Below, one piece after another: positions 38,965 through 48,910 of a DNA stretch of 64,000 nt. The position numbers and the translations under genes were made by a program. The DNA comes from Escallonia rubra (Eukaryota; Streptophyta; Magnoliopsida; Escalloniales; Escalloniaceae): positions 1 to 64,000 of the forward strand of contig JAVXUO010002007.1 in the NCBI GenBank assembly GCA_033065855.1, written 5' to 3'. The stretch's first letter is position 1, and each line of letters starts with the position of its first letter. The notes below the pieces were generated by a model, which saw only the letters and a program-made list of their open reading frames with translations, had not been told where the DNA came from and did not search any database.

Positions 38965-40097
38965 CTCCATCTGTCCCACATAAAGTAATCATTTTTTTTT
39001 TTTTTTTTTGCACTCAGATTAATGATTTAGGTCATATTTTGTGTGTTTCTCATTCTATGCTTTAGAGCCCGTTTGGGATTGATTAAAAAATACAGATTCT
39101 GCTTAAATCTTAATCAGTTTTTAAAATCTGATTTAATCAGAATCAGTTTGCTGTTTGGCAAAAGTAGTTGTAAATTAGATTAAATTTATAAAAAGTGTTT
39201 GGATAAAAAGTACTTAAATCAGTTTCACTATGACAAAATGACCATAGAGGGCATTCAATAAACAATTTTTATAATATTCAAGTAACGTTAACATAACTTT
39301 TATTCGTAAATAATTATAATGTCCAAATAAATTATGAAAATAATTATTTTCACGTCCTACAAAATTTGTTACTTTTTATTTTAAATTAAAAACACAAACA
39401 ATCTCACATTATTGCTTATAGTAGGACAACATCCCAAAATTACAAATAAAATTTATCTTGAGCAAAAAAAATATATTTATCTAGTAGAAACCGCATCACA
39501 AATAGCATCACGAACATTAGTATGGAAAAGAGGTTAACAGAGAAGAGATAAACTCCAGCAATTATCTAATTAATTAAGGGGTATGAGAGGTCTTTTTGTA
39601 AAAAATATAGGGATAGGATGGTAAATTACATGGTCAAACCTGATTATGGAAAAAGTGATTATTTCATAATCCTCACTTTTGAGGATTATGGATTAAATCA
39701 GTTTTTAGCTTTTGGAGATGGATTAAATCTGTTAATCTATTTTGCCAAACACTCACAAACCTGATTTAATCTAGATTAAATCAGGCTTGACCAAGATTTA
39801 ATCAATCCCAAACACCCTCTTAATTAGAGAGAGTATGGAAATAAAGAGGACTAGGAAAGAGAAAATGAGTTAGTGGAGTGTTAAATGTTGAGAGATAGAT
39901 AGAATAAAAAAGTGGGCCATGAGAGAGAATATGAGTTGGTGGAGAATTAAATTTGAATAGAGAAATAGAATAAAAAAAGTTTTAAAAAGGTAAATATGTA
40001 AAAATACTTACAGAATCTTTTTCAATTTAGAAAGTGAACAATTTTTGTTAGACAGCCTAAAAAGAAAGTATGATCAACTTATGTGGAACAAAGGGAG
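38965..40097. mobile_element. Stowaway-like MITE with a nested Harbinger-like element
   Basis: Left end CTCCATCTGTCCCACATAAA; right end in reverse CTCCCTTTGTTCCACATAAG; TA duplicated at 38963-38964 and 40098-40099. Without the nested 755-bp insertion it is about 375 bp. The related fragment at 61501-61510 has a single TA with the same flanks (AATATAG TA TATGTTAAGC): a clean empty site. Block C carries the same insertion at 44941-45302, so it predates the B/C duplication. Confidence 0.88.
39065..39819. mobile_element. PIF/Harbinger-like (Tourist type) element, 755 bp
   Basis: Terminal inverted repeats GAGCCCGTTTGGGATTGATT and, at the right end in reverse, GAGGGTGTTTGGGATTGATT. Target duplication TTA (39062-39064 and 39820-39822). 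Subterminal AATCAG/CTGATT motifs recur. It sits within the Stowaway-like MITE. Block C (about 45025) lacks it. No transposase. A CACTA-type origin is also compatible with a 3-bp duplication, but the ends fit Harbinger better. Confidence 0.8.
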
Positions 40098-40259
40098 TAT
40101 ATGTTAAGCAATATTTGCATACATCCTTATTATTGTCAACTGATTTGATAGTGACCTCGTCTTTAAAGAAATAGATCAGCGTATAGTCTTCAAAACCTTT
40201 CTCCATTCACATACAAATTTATTTATACATTCCAACAATAAATAATAGGACCTGGTATG

Positions 40260-41329
40260 CAGGGGCGGACCTACGTTGTGAAGGGGGGGGGGGGGGTGAA
40301 GCACCTCTTGACTTTTGGGAATTTTTTATTTTTTTTGGGAATCGCACCGCGACCCCGTTCTCAAGATCCTGTTCCCCGAGACCCACACTCGACACTTTCT
40401 CTCTCTCTCACCGATTGACCGTGACTGACTGACCGGCGACTGCCGGTGACTGAACTCAGGCAGCCGGCAGGCCATGACGACTGACGAGGGCATGAGGCTA
40501 CTCGATGCACCAGATTAGGCAACCCATCGTCGCTCCGACGCACCGAATCAGGTGACAAACTGAAGCTGCGACGGCGGCGACGAGATCTGGCCCCTCCGCT
40601 TGAGATCTGCTACTCCGAACTTTGAAGTCCAATGACTCACCGGCGCCGCTCACGACTGACGAGGCTGCTGCTGCTGTGGCTTGTGGGCTGTGGCCTGTGC
40701 GTGGGTCTTACATGTTCAGTTCAAGCAACTGAAACAACTCAAACAAGACTACAAGAGGTGGGTCTTTAGACTTTAATGTGTGACGTGTCATATGTCATCA
40801 GTCAGGTATGGATGTATGGCCGGTATGGGCGATTGGGCATATGTCATGTGAATTCTACGTGCAAAGACAAATTTGAGATACCACTAGATAAAAAGAAAAA
40901 TGAACTGTTAATTGTTATCATGTACGAGTTCATCTGATATGGTAAAGAATATAATCGGATTATCAATCATTTAATGCGTAACACAATGCTCCAAGAATAA
41001 AAAAGTGTAAAGAGCATATTCAAACAGTTTTCACCGGATTGGACACACTACCCCCCATTTTACCTTCCCTTAATTGCATTGTAAAAGCATATATAAATGT
41101 CAACCTTATCAGCCCCTTTAGTAATTTCGTTTGTAAACACTTGGAGTATAATTTGTATTTTTTTTTCTGTTGTACTTGTAAAGAGTCTTTAATGGCTCTC
41201 TTGAAACTTAATAATACTTTTTGTATGTTTTTTAAGTGCACTTTATTTTTAATATTATTCTAATAATTTTTTTTGGTGAATTCGATATAATTTTTGCACA
41301 TTCTGAAAAAATTCCTGATTCTGCCCCTG
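40260..41329. mobile_element. hAT-family element, 1.07 kb
   Basis: Ends CAGGGGCGGA and, at the right end in reverse, CAGGGGCAGA. The 8-bp flanks CTGGTATG (40252-40259) and CTAGTATG (41330-41337) are a target duplication with one change. Related fragments at 55130-55150 and 61630-61650 read through the site without the element. It contains a run of 13 G near 40284 and a GC-rich core (40330-40690) with no recognised transposase domain. Confidence 0.88.
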
Positions 41330-41625
41330 CTAGTATGGCATGAAGTGCACTCACTTTGAGCAAGTTGTTAAAACTTAATGCTACAAAGAATGTAATCATA
41401 AGGAAAAATGGGCCAATGATGGACTTTTTATTTGTTATGTATGATATATTTCATTTTTTTTATAACATTGCAAACGCAATGGATTAAGTTTTATTTTTTC
41501 TAAATATGTTCCTTTTTACTAAAGAAGAAACTTCTCATAACAAATATAAGGTAGGTTTTAGAAGTAAAATAGGGCTAATCTCAAATTAGTACCTTGAAGT
41601 ATCACTTCGATTAGTATTGCTTAAA

Positions 41626-42473
41626 ATGTCAAAAGGCCGGGCCATTTAGGACTTTGGGCCTTGGAAACCGGGCTGGGCCCAAATCTAGGAAATGGAGGCC
41701 CTGTCCAGGCCTAAGCCCTAGGCCCTAACTTTGGGGCCGGCCCAGGCTCTTTTTTTAATTTTATATATTCCTGTTTTGTGTTGCGAAAACATTAACACAC
41801 GAAATAAATTTTTTGATAGGCTCTCCTCCTTTTATCCGGGCTTGAGACCGACTGCATGTAAATTTAGAAAAACAAGAATGATTAGCAGTGAAAGAGAGGC
41901 AGTCCATGCCCGTGCACCTACTTGCAGGCTGAAATTTAGTGGGGATTGGTGAGTAGTGAGTGTCCGGTAGCTGACTTGGCAGCGAACGGACGATCTTACT
42001 ATAAAAAATATCTGGAAAAAAAATGTTATCGTCACAACGATGCCCGTTATAAAGAACGCGTTATATTTAAGGAGTTGAAGAGATTAGCGAGCCGTGATTC
42101 AGAATTTTGGCCACTGTAGTTATAAAGATGGGACTTCGTTACTATATCGAGAATGCTTCAATCCCAATGCATTTTGGTTGACCTGTTGTGTAAGAAACAT
42201 ATGTCTCTCTCTGCTATTTGAGAAATTGGTTTCCAAGAAAGAATTATTCCTTATGGGCTGTTTCTTATTAAAATCTTCATGCATTCCTCTTATGAGCAAA
42301 CTTGTTTAATTATCATATTTTTTGAATTGAAGGGGATTTTTGGAACCCCCCCACCCTTCTGGTATTCAGCCGCTTGTGAACCTTATTGTTATACCATAGG
42401 GGAAATGCATCCAAACAGGCCAAACAGAAGGTTTGGAGGTTTGAGTGTAACAATTTTGGTTCAAAATACCCAA
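41626..42473. other. Spacer between duplication blocks B and C
   Basis: No gene recognised. 41630-41750 is rich in GGCC/GGGCC motifs (AAAGGCCGGGCC, GGGCTGGGCCC), a composition seen in some hAT-derived repeats, but no paired ends could be found. Short frames here lack motifs. Confidence 0.4.
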
Positions 42474-42794
42474 GCCCCACTTTTCCAATATCTTTCTGAG
42501 CGATTCCTCCATGTGAAAAATTCGGCGCTGCCACTTGGATCTATCCCAAATGAAAACGTCCCTGAAGATGGATCATCGGAGCTTCTCCACGAAGTGAGGA
42601 CCTGTTGGAAATATAGCTTTGAATTGCTACATTAACTTGACATAACAATTAATTATCAAAACTTATGACTAAATAAATATATTAGGGATGCCAAAATATA
42701 TATATATATATATAAACAAACTATTAAGTACTTTAACTAGCATGCAAATTTTCAAGACATAAATAATTAAAAGTAAATTCACGCTAGCCTTATT

Positions 42795-42879
42795 ACGATT
42801 TAATTGTAACAGTGGTATTAATTATAATATTTTTCCTTCAAATCACTATATAACGTGCAAAGCAAGTGATCCTTACTAG
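42795..42879 (+). mobile_element. Helitron 3'-end remnant
   Basis: The tail ATAACGTGCAAAGCAAGTGA and CCTTACTAG followed by T is nearly the same as the Helitron 3' end at 15480. Only about 85 bp remain. The surrounding intron-1 sequence is doubled (42720-42794 and 43030-43105), so a local duplication accompanied the event. Confidence 0.65.
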
Positions 42880-42945
42880 TATATATATATATATATATGG
42901 AAGCTGATCCATTGCTAGTGTTACAACGTTGCTAGCACTGTTTTG

Positions 42946-43000
42946 CCGTCCGTTACATAATGTAGCGGACGATAATTTACCGTCCGCTACATTATGTAGC

Positions 43001-43040
<40 letters not shown>
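42946..43040. repeat. Palindrome and AT microsatellite in intron of copy C
   Basis: CGTCCGTTACATAATGTAGC (42947 on) is followed by its inverted partner CGTCCGCTACATTATGTAGC (42981 on), each itself palindromic, then a TA tract to about 43040. It is probably a MITE relic; similar AT tracts occur at 36515 and 42700. Confidence 0.6.
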
Positions 43041-43042
<2 letters not shown>

Positions 43043-44331
43043 CAAACTTCTAAATATTTTAACTAGCATGCAATTGCAAGATCTAAAGAATTAAAAGTAA
43101 ATTCACGCTAGCCTTTGAGATTCGCGACAAAATTGTTGTCCTAAGACATTTATCGTCTCCCTACGCATGAGTTTCAACGAATGATAAACCCTCCAAGATA
43201 AAACCCAAGACTCGCGGCGTCGCCTTCTCTATTTGAGCGTCCAGAGGAAGACAATTGAACTAGCCCCGATCAAGTTACCCAAAAACCAAGAATATAGAGA
43301 ATGTAGAGAGCATATAAAATATCAAGCATATGTATGTGTTCTCCATGGTAAAAGTGATCTCCTTTTACAATAGAAGACGACTAGGGATTACACATATAAG
43401 AAATAGTAACGGTCAAAAACATTATGAATAAGATTATAACAAGGTTTAATACAACAGGTTATATTGACTAGAATAAATAAAGAAAATAAATTAAAGTTTT
43501 AAAGGTTTAATAAAAGGAATTTGTAAATGAAATAAAAGCAAATTCTAAGAGGACCTGGCTTCTGTTTGTGGTTTTATCCAATCCAAGCTTCCCGCCTGGA
43601 AGAAAAGTGTCCGTCGGGTAATCAAAACTCTGCCATACAACGTTAAATTCATTGCTCAGAACAAGGTTTCCCGTGTCGAGAAGTACTACTGCGCCTTCGG
43701 TGGCATTCAAGAACCGAAAAGTAGAATTTGTGGACCAAATCGTCCTTTTAAAACCATCGAAGAGGGTTAAGTTTCCATCTGCAGAGAGTACTAACTGGGA
43801 GAGAGAGTAAGAACCGACAGGGATAGGCATATCTCTATTCGCTACCCAAACAATGGTCTGACCTGGGATGTTTTTGTACCATATGCCCATGTAAAATTGA
43901 ACTGAATTTCGAGTAAAGAAACCCAGCTCAAACTTTCCTCCTCCAGAGATTATAGTCTGGCTTGCGTTGAGGGACTGGCCTAATGATATTCGATCCAGTC
44001 CAGCGGAAAAGTCAACCACACAAAAGATGCAAAGAAGCATGAGGGATCTCGGTAACAACCATATTCGGTTGAACAGAAACATCTTCTGGCCTGGAGACCT
44101 GTAAGATAGAAATCAGACTTCACCACCTCACACAAAGTTCACGGGCATCACAAGCTAGTAGTCTATGTTTTCGGCTCTCTACTTCTCAGGTCTCTACCAG
44201 GAAGAAAAGAAGCTTAGAGTATTCAATGTACCTCCCCCAAGCTAAGACATTTCAAAGACAAACATGTATGTTAAGACCTCCCAATAGCATTTCTTTATTC
44301 TATTGAAGAAATTTGGAAAAGTCTCTACGTT

Positions 44332-44372
<41 letters not shown>

Positions 44373-44940
44373 GTTTAGAATGGCTGACTCACAACATTCT
44401 TCTTTTGATGGCTAGCCTGTTCATTCTCAAGCTACTCTTTCTTTACATTAGAATGTTAACTGCTTAGTGCATTTGTGCTGTCAAACCTTTTGCTTATGTT
44501 TTTGAGAGTTTTTTTTAACCATGTATCCTTCTACTAAACTTAACTACTTACTGGATTCGTGTATAATGCATGGGATAGAATAAAAATAAGTTATTTTAAT
44601 AATAAAAAGAGGTAAAACGAATTAAAAACAAGCGACAAATATAAGTTAGTTTGACCTCTCAACTAACAAATTTGTAAACAATGTCACGAAATTGATGTGG
44701 CTAATAGTTCTTCGACTCTAATTAACCTGGGGAAAAAGTAATAAGTAAATGTACAATCTAGCTCTCTTCTTCCGTAGGCTTGTTCTAAGATTTTTTTGTA
44801 TTGAGGGTGCTTAATACAACGTTTGCATCATCATAATTTTAAGGATTTTCATGTGCTGAATCTTTGAGCTACTATCGTTGTTTTCACTAACCTTACTCAA
44901 AGTAATGAAGGGGAATATGTAAATTTTGGATAATATAGTA

Positions 44941-45302
44941 CTCCATCCGTCCCACATAAATTGGTCGTTTTTTTTTCCACGCAGATTAATGATTTATGTC
45001 ATATATTGTGTGTTTCCCATTCTACGCTTTAAAGAGAATACGGAAAGAAAGTGGACTAGGAAAGATAAAATCAGTTAGTGGAGTGTTAAATGTTGAGAGA
45101 GAGATATAATAAAAAAGTGGGTCAGGAGAGAGAAAATGAGTTGGTGGATAATTAAGTGTGAAGAGAGAAATATAATAAAAAAAAATTTAGAAGGGTAAAT
45201 ATGTAAAAATATCCACAAAAAATTTCTTAATTTAGAAAGTGAACAATTTTTGTGAGACAACCAAAAAAGAAAATATGATCAACTTATATGAGACAGAGGA
45301 AA
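44941..45302. mobile_element. Stowaway-like MITE, block C copy
   Basis: The same insertion as 38965-40097, in the orthologous position of the duplicate and without the nested Harbinger element. Left end CTCCATCCGTCCCACATAAA; TA flanks at 44939-44940 and 45303-45304. Confidence 0.85.
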
Positions 45303-45378
45303 TATATGTTAAGCAATATTTGCATACATCCTTATTATTATCAACTGATTTGATAGTGATCTCATCTTTAAAGAAATA

Positions 45379-45614
45379 GAGGAAACAACCCTGGTGATCC
45401 ATGTACTATACACGTTTTGCCAAATTAGTCCTTAAACAATTTTTTTTTTTTCAAAATAGTCCTTAAACATCGCGCCGTTTCCCATATTAATCATTTTCTC
45501 AACTTCCGTCCAAAATATTTCGTTTCTGGACCCCACATAAGGGGCACAAAAGACCATTCCCCTATCCCCTTCCCGTTTGTTTCCCTTCCCTCCAAAAACA
45601 CATAACCTTCTCCC
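45379..45614. repeat. MULE left terminal inverted repeat
   Basis: Pairs with 54819-55052 in reverse, for example GCCAAATTAGTCCTTAAA, AACATCGCGCCGTTTC and CACAAAAGACCATTCCCCTA. Differences are scattered substitutions and a T-run length change. Confidence 0.9.
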
Positions 45615-45762
45615 GCTCAAACGAAAGCCTGCCAAGAAAACATTTATGCATCCCTCCAAAAACACACAACCTGTCAAGCCCTAACCTTTCATACTCCAAT
45701 TAATGCATTCCTGTCTAAAATATCAAGACCCAACATCTCTGTGTTGGCAAGGATAAATATCC

Positions 45763-46056
45763 ATGGAGGTATACTGCTACTGTGGGGTAAAGGCTGTACA
45801 ACGAACATCGTGGACCAATCGCAATCCTGGAAGGAGGTTCTACACTTGCGAAGTCACTGGTGTAAGATTTGTGTTTTTCTGAGGTGGTAGCTTGTTCCCC
45901 CTCCCCCACACCTCATCCCTATGCTCTATAATCTTTATTTGCAGAGTTTCAAAGATAATAACTTTATGCACATCAAATGTTTGACAGAATGCTTCGTGTC
46001 GATTCTTTCAATGGCGTGACCCCCCTATCTGTGCTAGACCAGTTCAATTGATCTAG
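45763..46056 (+). CDS. GRF-type zinc-finger protein in MULE, two exons
   Basis: Exon 1 is 45763-45861 and reads YCYCGVKAVQRTSWTNRNPG, then RRFYTCEV, followed by a GTAAGA donor. Exon 2 is 45988-46056 after TTTGACAG and reads NASCRFFQWRDPPICARP. Together they make the full GRF pattern (C-x-C-G ... NPGRRFY-x-C ... C-x-F-F-x-W-x-D), a zinc-binding nucleic-acid-interaction fold. The 55-residue frame ends at TAG (46054) inside a 14-bp perfect palindrome. Just beyond it, in another frame (46059-46198), comes a typical tail ending in a hydrophobic segment (LWMAIICMGAIADMVCYMV). The palindrome therefore probably broke a longer protein. It lies just inside the left MULE repeat and runs opposite to the transposase. 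Confidence 0.7.
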
Positions 46057-46065
46057 CACAGATAG
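46025..46065. repeat. 14-bp perfect inverted repeat in the GRF gene
   Basis: CTATCTGTGCTAGA (46025-46038) and TCTAGCACAGATAG (46052-46065) with a 13-nt loop. It coincides with the frame change and stop of the GRF gene. Confidence 0.85.
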
Positions 46066-46693
46066 GTCAATTCAAGGAGAGGGGACAAGCTAAAGAGAGG
46101 ACATTATGGATGGCTATCATATGTATGGGTGCAATTGCTGATATGGTTTGCTATATGGTGACAACCACTCCTAAGGGACTGAAAGTACGGGTTTTGTAAA
46201 ATATATGGCTCGGGTTTGAGAAGCATTGCAAAGTTGATCCTTTTTTTTTATCGATGTAACTCTAACTCTTGTAACAATGTAAGCAATAATTTTTAAGGCA
46301 AATGAATGAAATCTATCATTTTGTAATGTTCAGTGCCCAATGCATCTTCATTTAATTCACTGCAATTCCAATTGATAACTCACACCATGAGTGCAATGCA
46401 ATTCCAGTTGACAAAAAATGTAACAATAACAAGCTGCAATCACAAGCTGTAATCAATAACAAGCTGTAATCACAAGTCAAAAGCAAAGCTACCATTAATT
46501 ACCAATTATCAAACAACAAAAAGTTGGTCTCCAAATTTCAAAAGTTGCCTAGTTTTGATACAAGCCATAATTACAAACATCCAAAATGTAATGGTCCCAA
46601 CTGTATCCAAGGAAAAACCACAACATTACATCAAAAGGTCTACAAAAATCTAACAGCCATAATCACAACCACTACTAGTACCCCAACAAACCA

Positions 46694-47690
46694 TCAAAGA
46701 CCTGCACCTCTTTTTCTTAGGTCTTGAATCCTTTTTAGCTCCAACATCAATAGATCTTTTGTATTGTCAACCTCTTTCTTCAGCTGCAACAACTCTTCTT
46801 GCATTGATTTTACAGGTTTCTTTGTTATGGCACCTTGATATTTACTTGCAGGCTTCCCTTGAGATTTGCTTGTACTTGCAGGCTGTATTTGATACTTGCT
46901 TGTACTGACAGCAGACTTCTCTTGAGCCTTTCTTTTATTTGCAGGAGTTGTAGGCTTCTCTTGAGCCTTTCTTGTATTTGCAGGATTTGCAGGCCTTTCC
47001 TGAGCCTTTTTTGTAGTTGCAGGCCTCTCCTGAGCTCTTCTTGTTCTTGCAGACAACATTTCAGTCTTGCTTGTGTTTGTACCCTTCCTTGTTGTAGGCT
47101 TCTTTGCTACCACAGCCTTTCTTAGAGTTACAGGCTTTTCTTGACTAGGTGTTGTCTCTACAGGCTTCCTTGCTGCCATAGCCTTCCTTGTTGTCACAGT
47201 ATTTCTTGGAGTTGCAGGCTTCTCTTGAGTCTTGCTTGTGTCTGCAGACTTCATTGGAGTTGCAGCCTTTCTTGTTCTTGCAGTCTTCCTTGGAGTTGCA
47301 GGATTCCTTGTACTTGAAATTTCTCTAAATACATCTTCTGGTAATGCAGCATCTGGTGGTGCAGCATCTGCTGGTTCAACCTCTGATGGTGGTGCATCCT
47401 CTGCTGGTGATGCAGCCTCTATTGGAGGTTCAGTCCCTGTTGGTGTGAACTCTGTTGTTGTAGCTTCATCCATGGCATCTTCATTTGTGCAGCCTCTCTT
47501 TAGAGATTCCCTCTTTTGTGCAAGGATAGTCCTCATTGCACATACAGTGTCAGTTCCCCTGAACCTGCCCACAGTATCATCAACAGCCCCTACAATTGAC
47601 ACTTGTTTAGCAGCCTTGCTCTTTGCAATTTTCTCTACAATCATAGTTTTCCTCGACAACTGAGCCTTAGCACTGTCTATTATCCTAACC
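46694..47690 (-). pseudogene. MULE transposase C-terminal tail exon (Lys/Ala/Pro-rich)
   Basis: Open for about 330 codons after a probable acceptor near 47690 (AAATAG before GTTAGGATAATAGACAG). The start (DSAKAQLSRKTMIVEKIAK) is followed by an acidic/proline stretch and many degenerate copies of TRKAQEKPATP. The end has a coiled segment (MQEELLQLKKEVDNTKDLL). The preceding transposase exon ends RPKLP before GTAAGC at about 47786, so this reads as its last exon. Its role is unknown; basic repeats suggest DNA binding. It might instead be a separate MULE gene. Confidence 0.6.
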
Positions 47691-47786
47691 TATTTGTACA
47701 CAACCAACACCAAACCAATTAAAACAGTTAACATAACTTAGATAAGAAATGATAAATACATTATACCATAGGCAAATGCGCTTACA

Positions 47787-48910
47787 GGCAATTTTGGCCT
47801 CTCCTCAACTGCCTCAAGCAACACATTTGCCTCTACTTCTGGTGCCTTGCCCTGCCCTTTGCATGTCCTCATATTATGCCCATACTTGCCACACTTAGTA
47901 CATGTCATTTTCACCCTCTTTCTCCCTAGCTTGGTAAGACTCTTTGGCTCTTCTACTTCTCTTCTTCTTACCTTCTTAGGCCTTCCTGGTTGAGCATGAT
48001 ATAGTGGGGGTAGCAGCTCAGGCTTGTCAACAGACTCCCATAGCAAAGGACCATTAATTGGGTAGATAAGATTTGAATAAATCTTAATATGTGCCTCTCT
48101 AGTGTAACATTCATCCACCCAATCTTCTGGCATCATCCCTCTATTGTTTCCATTTGCCTCATCAGAATAAATGACAGAGATAGCATGAGCACATGGAATG
48201 CCACTCAAGTCCCATCTTCTACAAGTACAAGTACTCTTCTCTAAGTTCACAACATATTGAACCCCATGTGGAAGATTAAGCTAGTACTCACTCCCACCAT
48301 TCCAACTACATATACAACTACTGCATCTGTTCTTGTTCCTTTCCAAGATTTCTTGAATGTGAGGGGTAAGCCTACCATGTTGTTTCTTCATATCATCTTT
48401 TTTTATATACATTCTCTTCATTAATAGTGCCCTTATCCCCTCAAACATGGTAATAATAGGCTTATCTCTAGTTTCTAAGATGAAGCTATTAAACTACTCA
48501 CAGTAGTTGTTTAGTAGCTTATCACATTTGGGGAATGTGGAGAAATGAGACCTACTCCAATGTCTAGGGTGCACATTCATTAACCATTCATGTGCCTTGG
48601 GGTCTGCCTCTTTTATCTGCTCCATAATTCTGGCAAAATACTTGACACATGACACCTTGCTTGCATTTTGCATAAACTCTTTCATCTTCTCTCCCTTGAA
48701 TAGTTTTTTGAAGTTCTTATAAATGTGTAAATTGCAAAACATGTGCTCTACATCTGGCAACACATCATGCAGTGCTGGAACCAAACCCTAAGATACAAGT
48801 CATTGTCCACTGTTAACAAAAAAATTTGCATTACTAAGTATGAATTATTAATTTGACTAAATTATAAATTATTTGGTTACCTTCAGTTGATCTGAGATGA
48901 ATGCCCACAT
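47787..48910 (-). pseudogene. MULE transposase, C-terminal half (DDE part, SWIM, CCHC)
   Basis: Minus strand from 48910: WAFISDQLK with the second catalytic Asp, then an intron (48880-48788). It continues GLVPALHDVLPDVEHMFCNL and HPRHWSRSHFSTFPKCD, with NNYCE carrying the expected catalytic Glu, followed at once by an in-frame TAG (about 48491). A second stop lies near 48282. The SWIM finger (CTCRRWDLSGIPCAHAI) and a CCHC knuckle (CTKCGKYGHNMRTC) follow. This is the standard MURA order. Confidence 0.9.

Larger units (their letters stand above)
42474..44082 (-). pseudogene. S-receptor-like kinase copy C, exon 1 and start of exon 2
   Basis: Exon 1 is 43555-44082 (176 codons, the same length and donor position as copy B): signal peptide plus B-lectin domain (KFELGFFTRNSVQFYMGIWY). 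The acceptor of exon 2 is at 42601. Homology continues for about 43 codons (TSWRSSDDPSSGTFSFGIDP) and stops abruptly at about 42474, where unrelated DNA begins. No PAN, membrane or kinase part is present. The exon 1 frame is intact, so a short secreted lectin-like product is conceivable but not supported. It lies in the second copy of the segmental duplication. Confidence 0.88.

Noticed and set aside
41630-41760. GGCC-rich patch as a separate transposon
   Set aside because: No matching inverted ends or target duplication could be found.
46835-47663. Plus-strand frames opposite the MULE tail exon
   Set aside because: Shadow of the repetitive minus-strand coding sequence.
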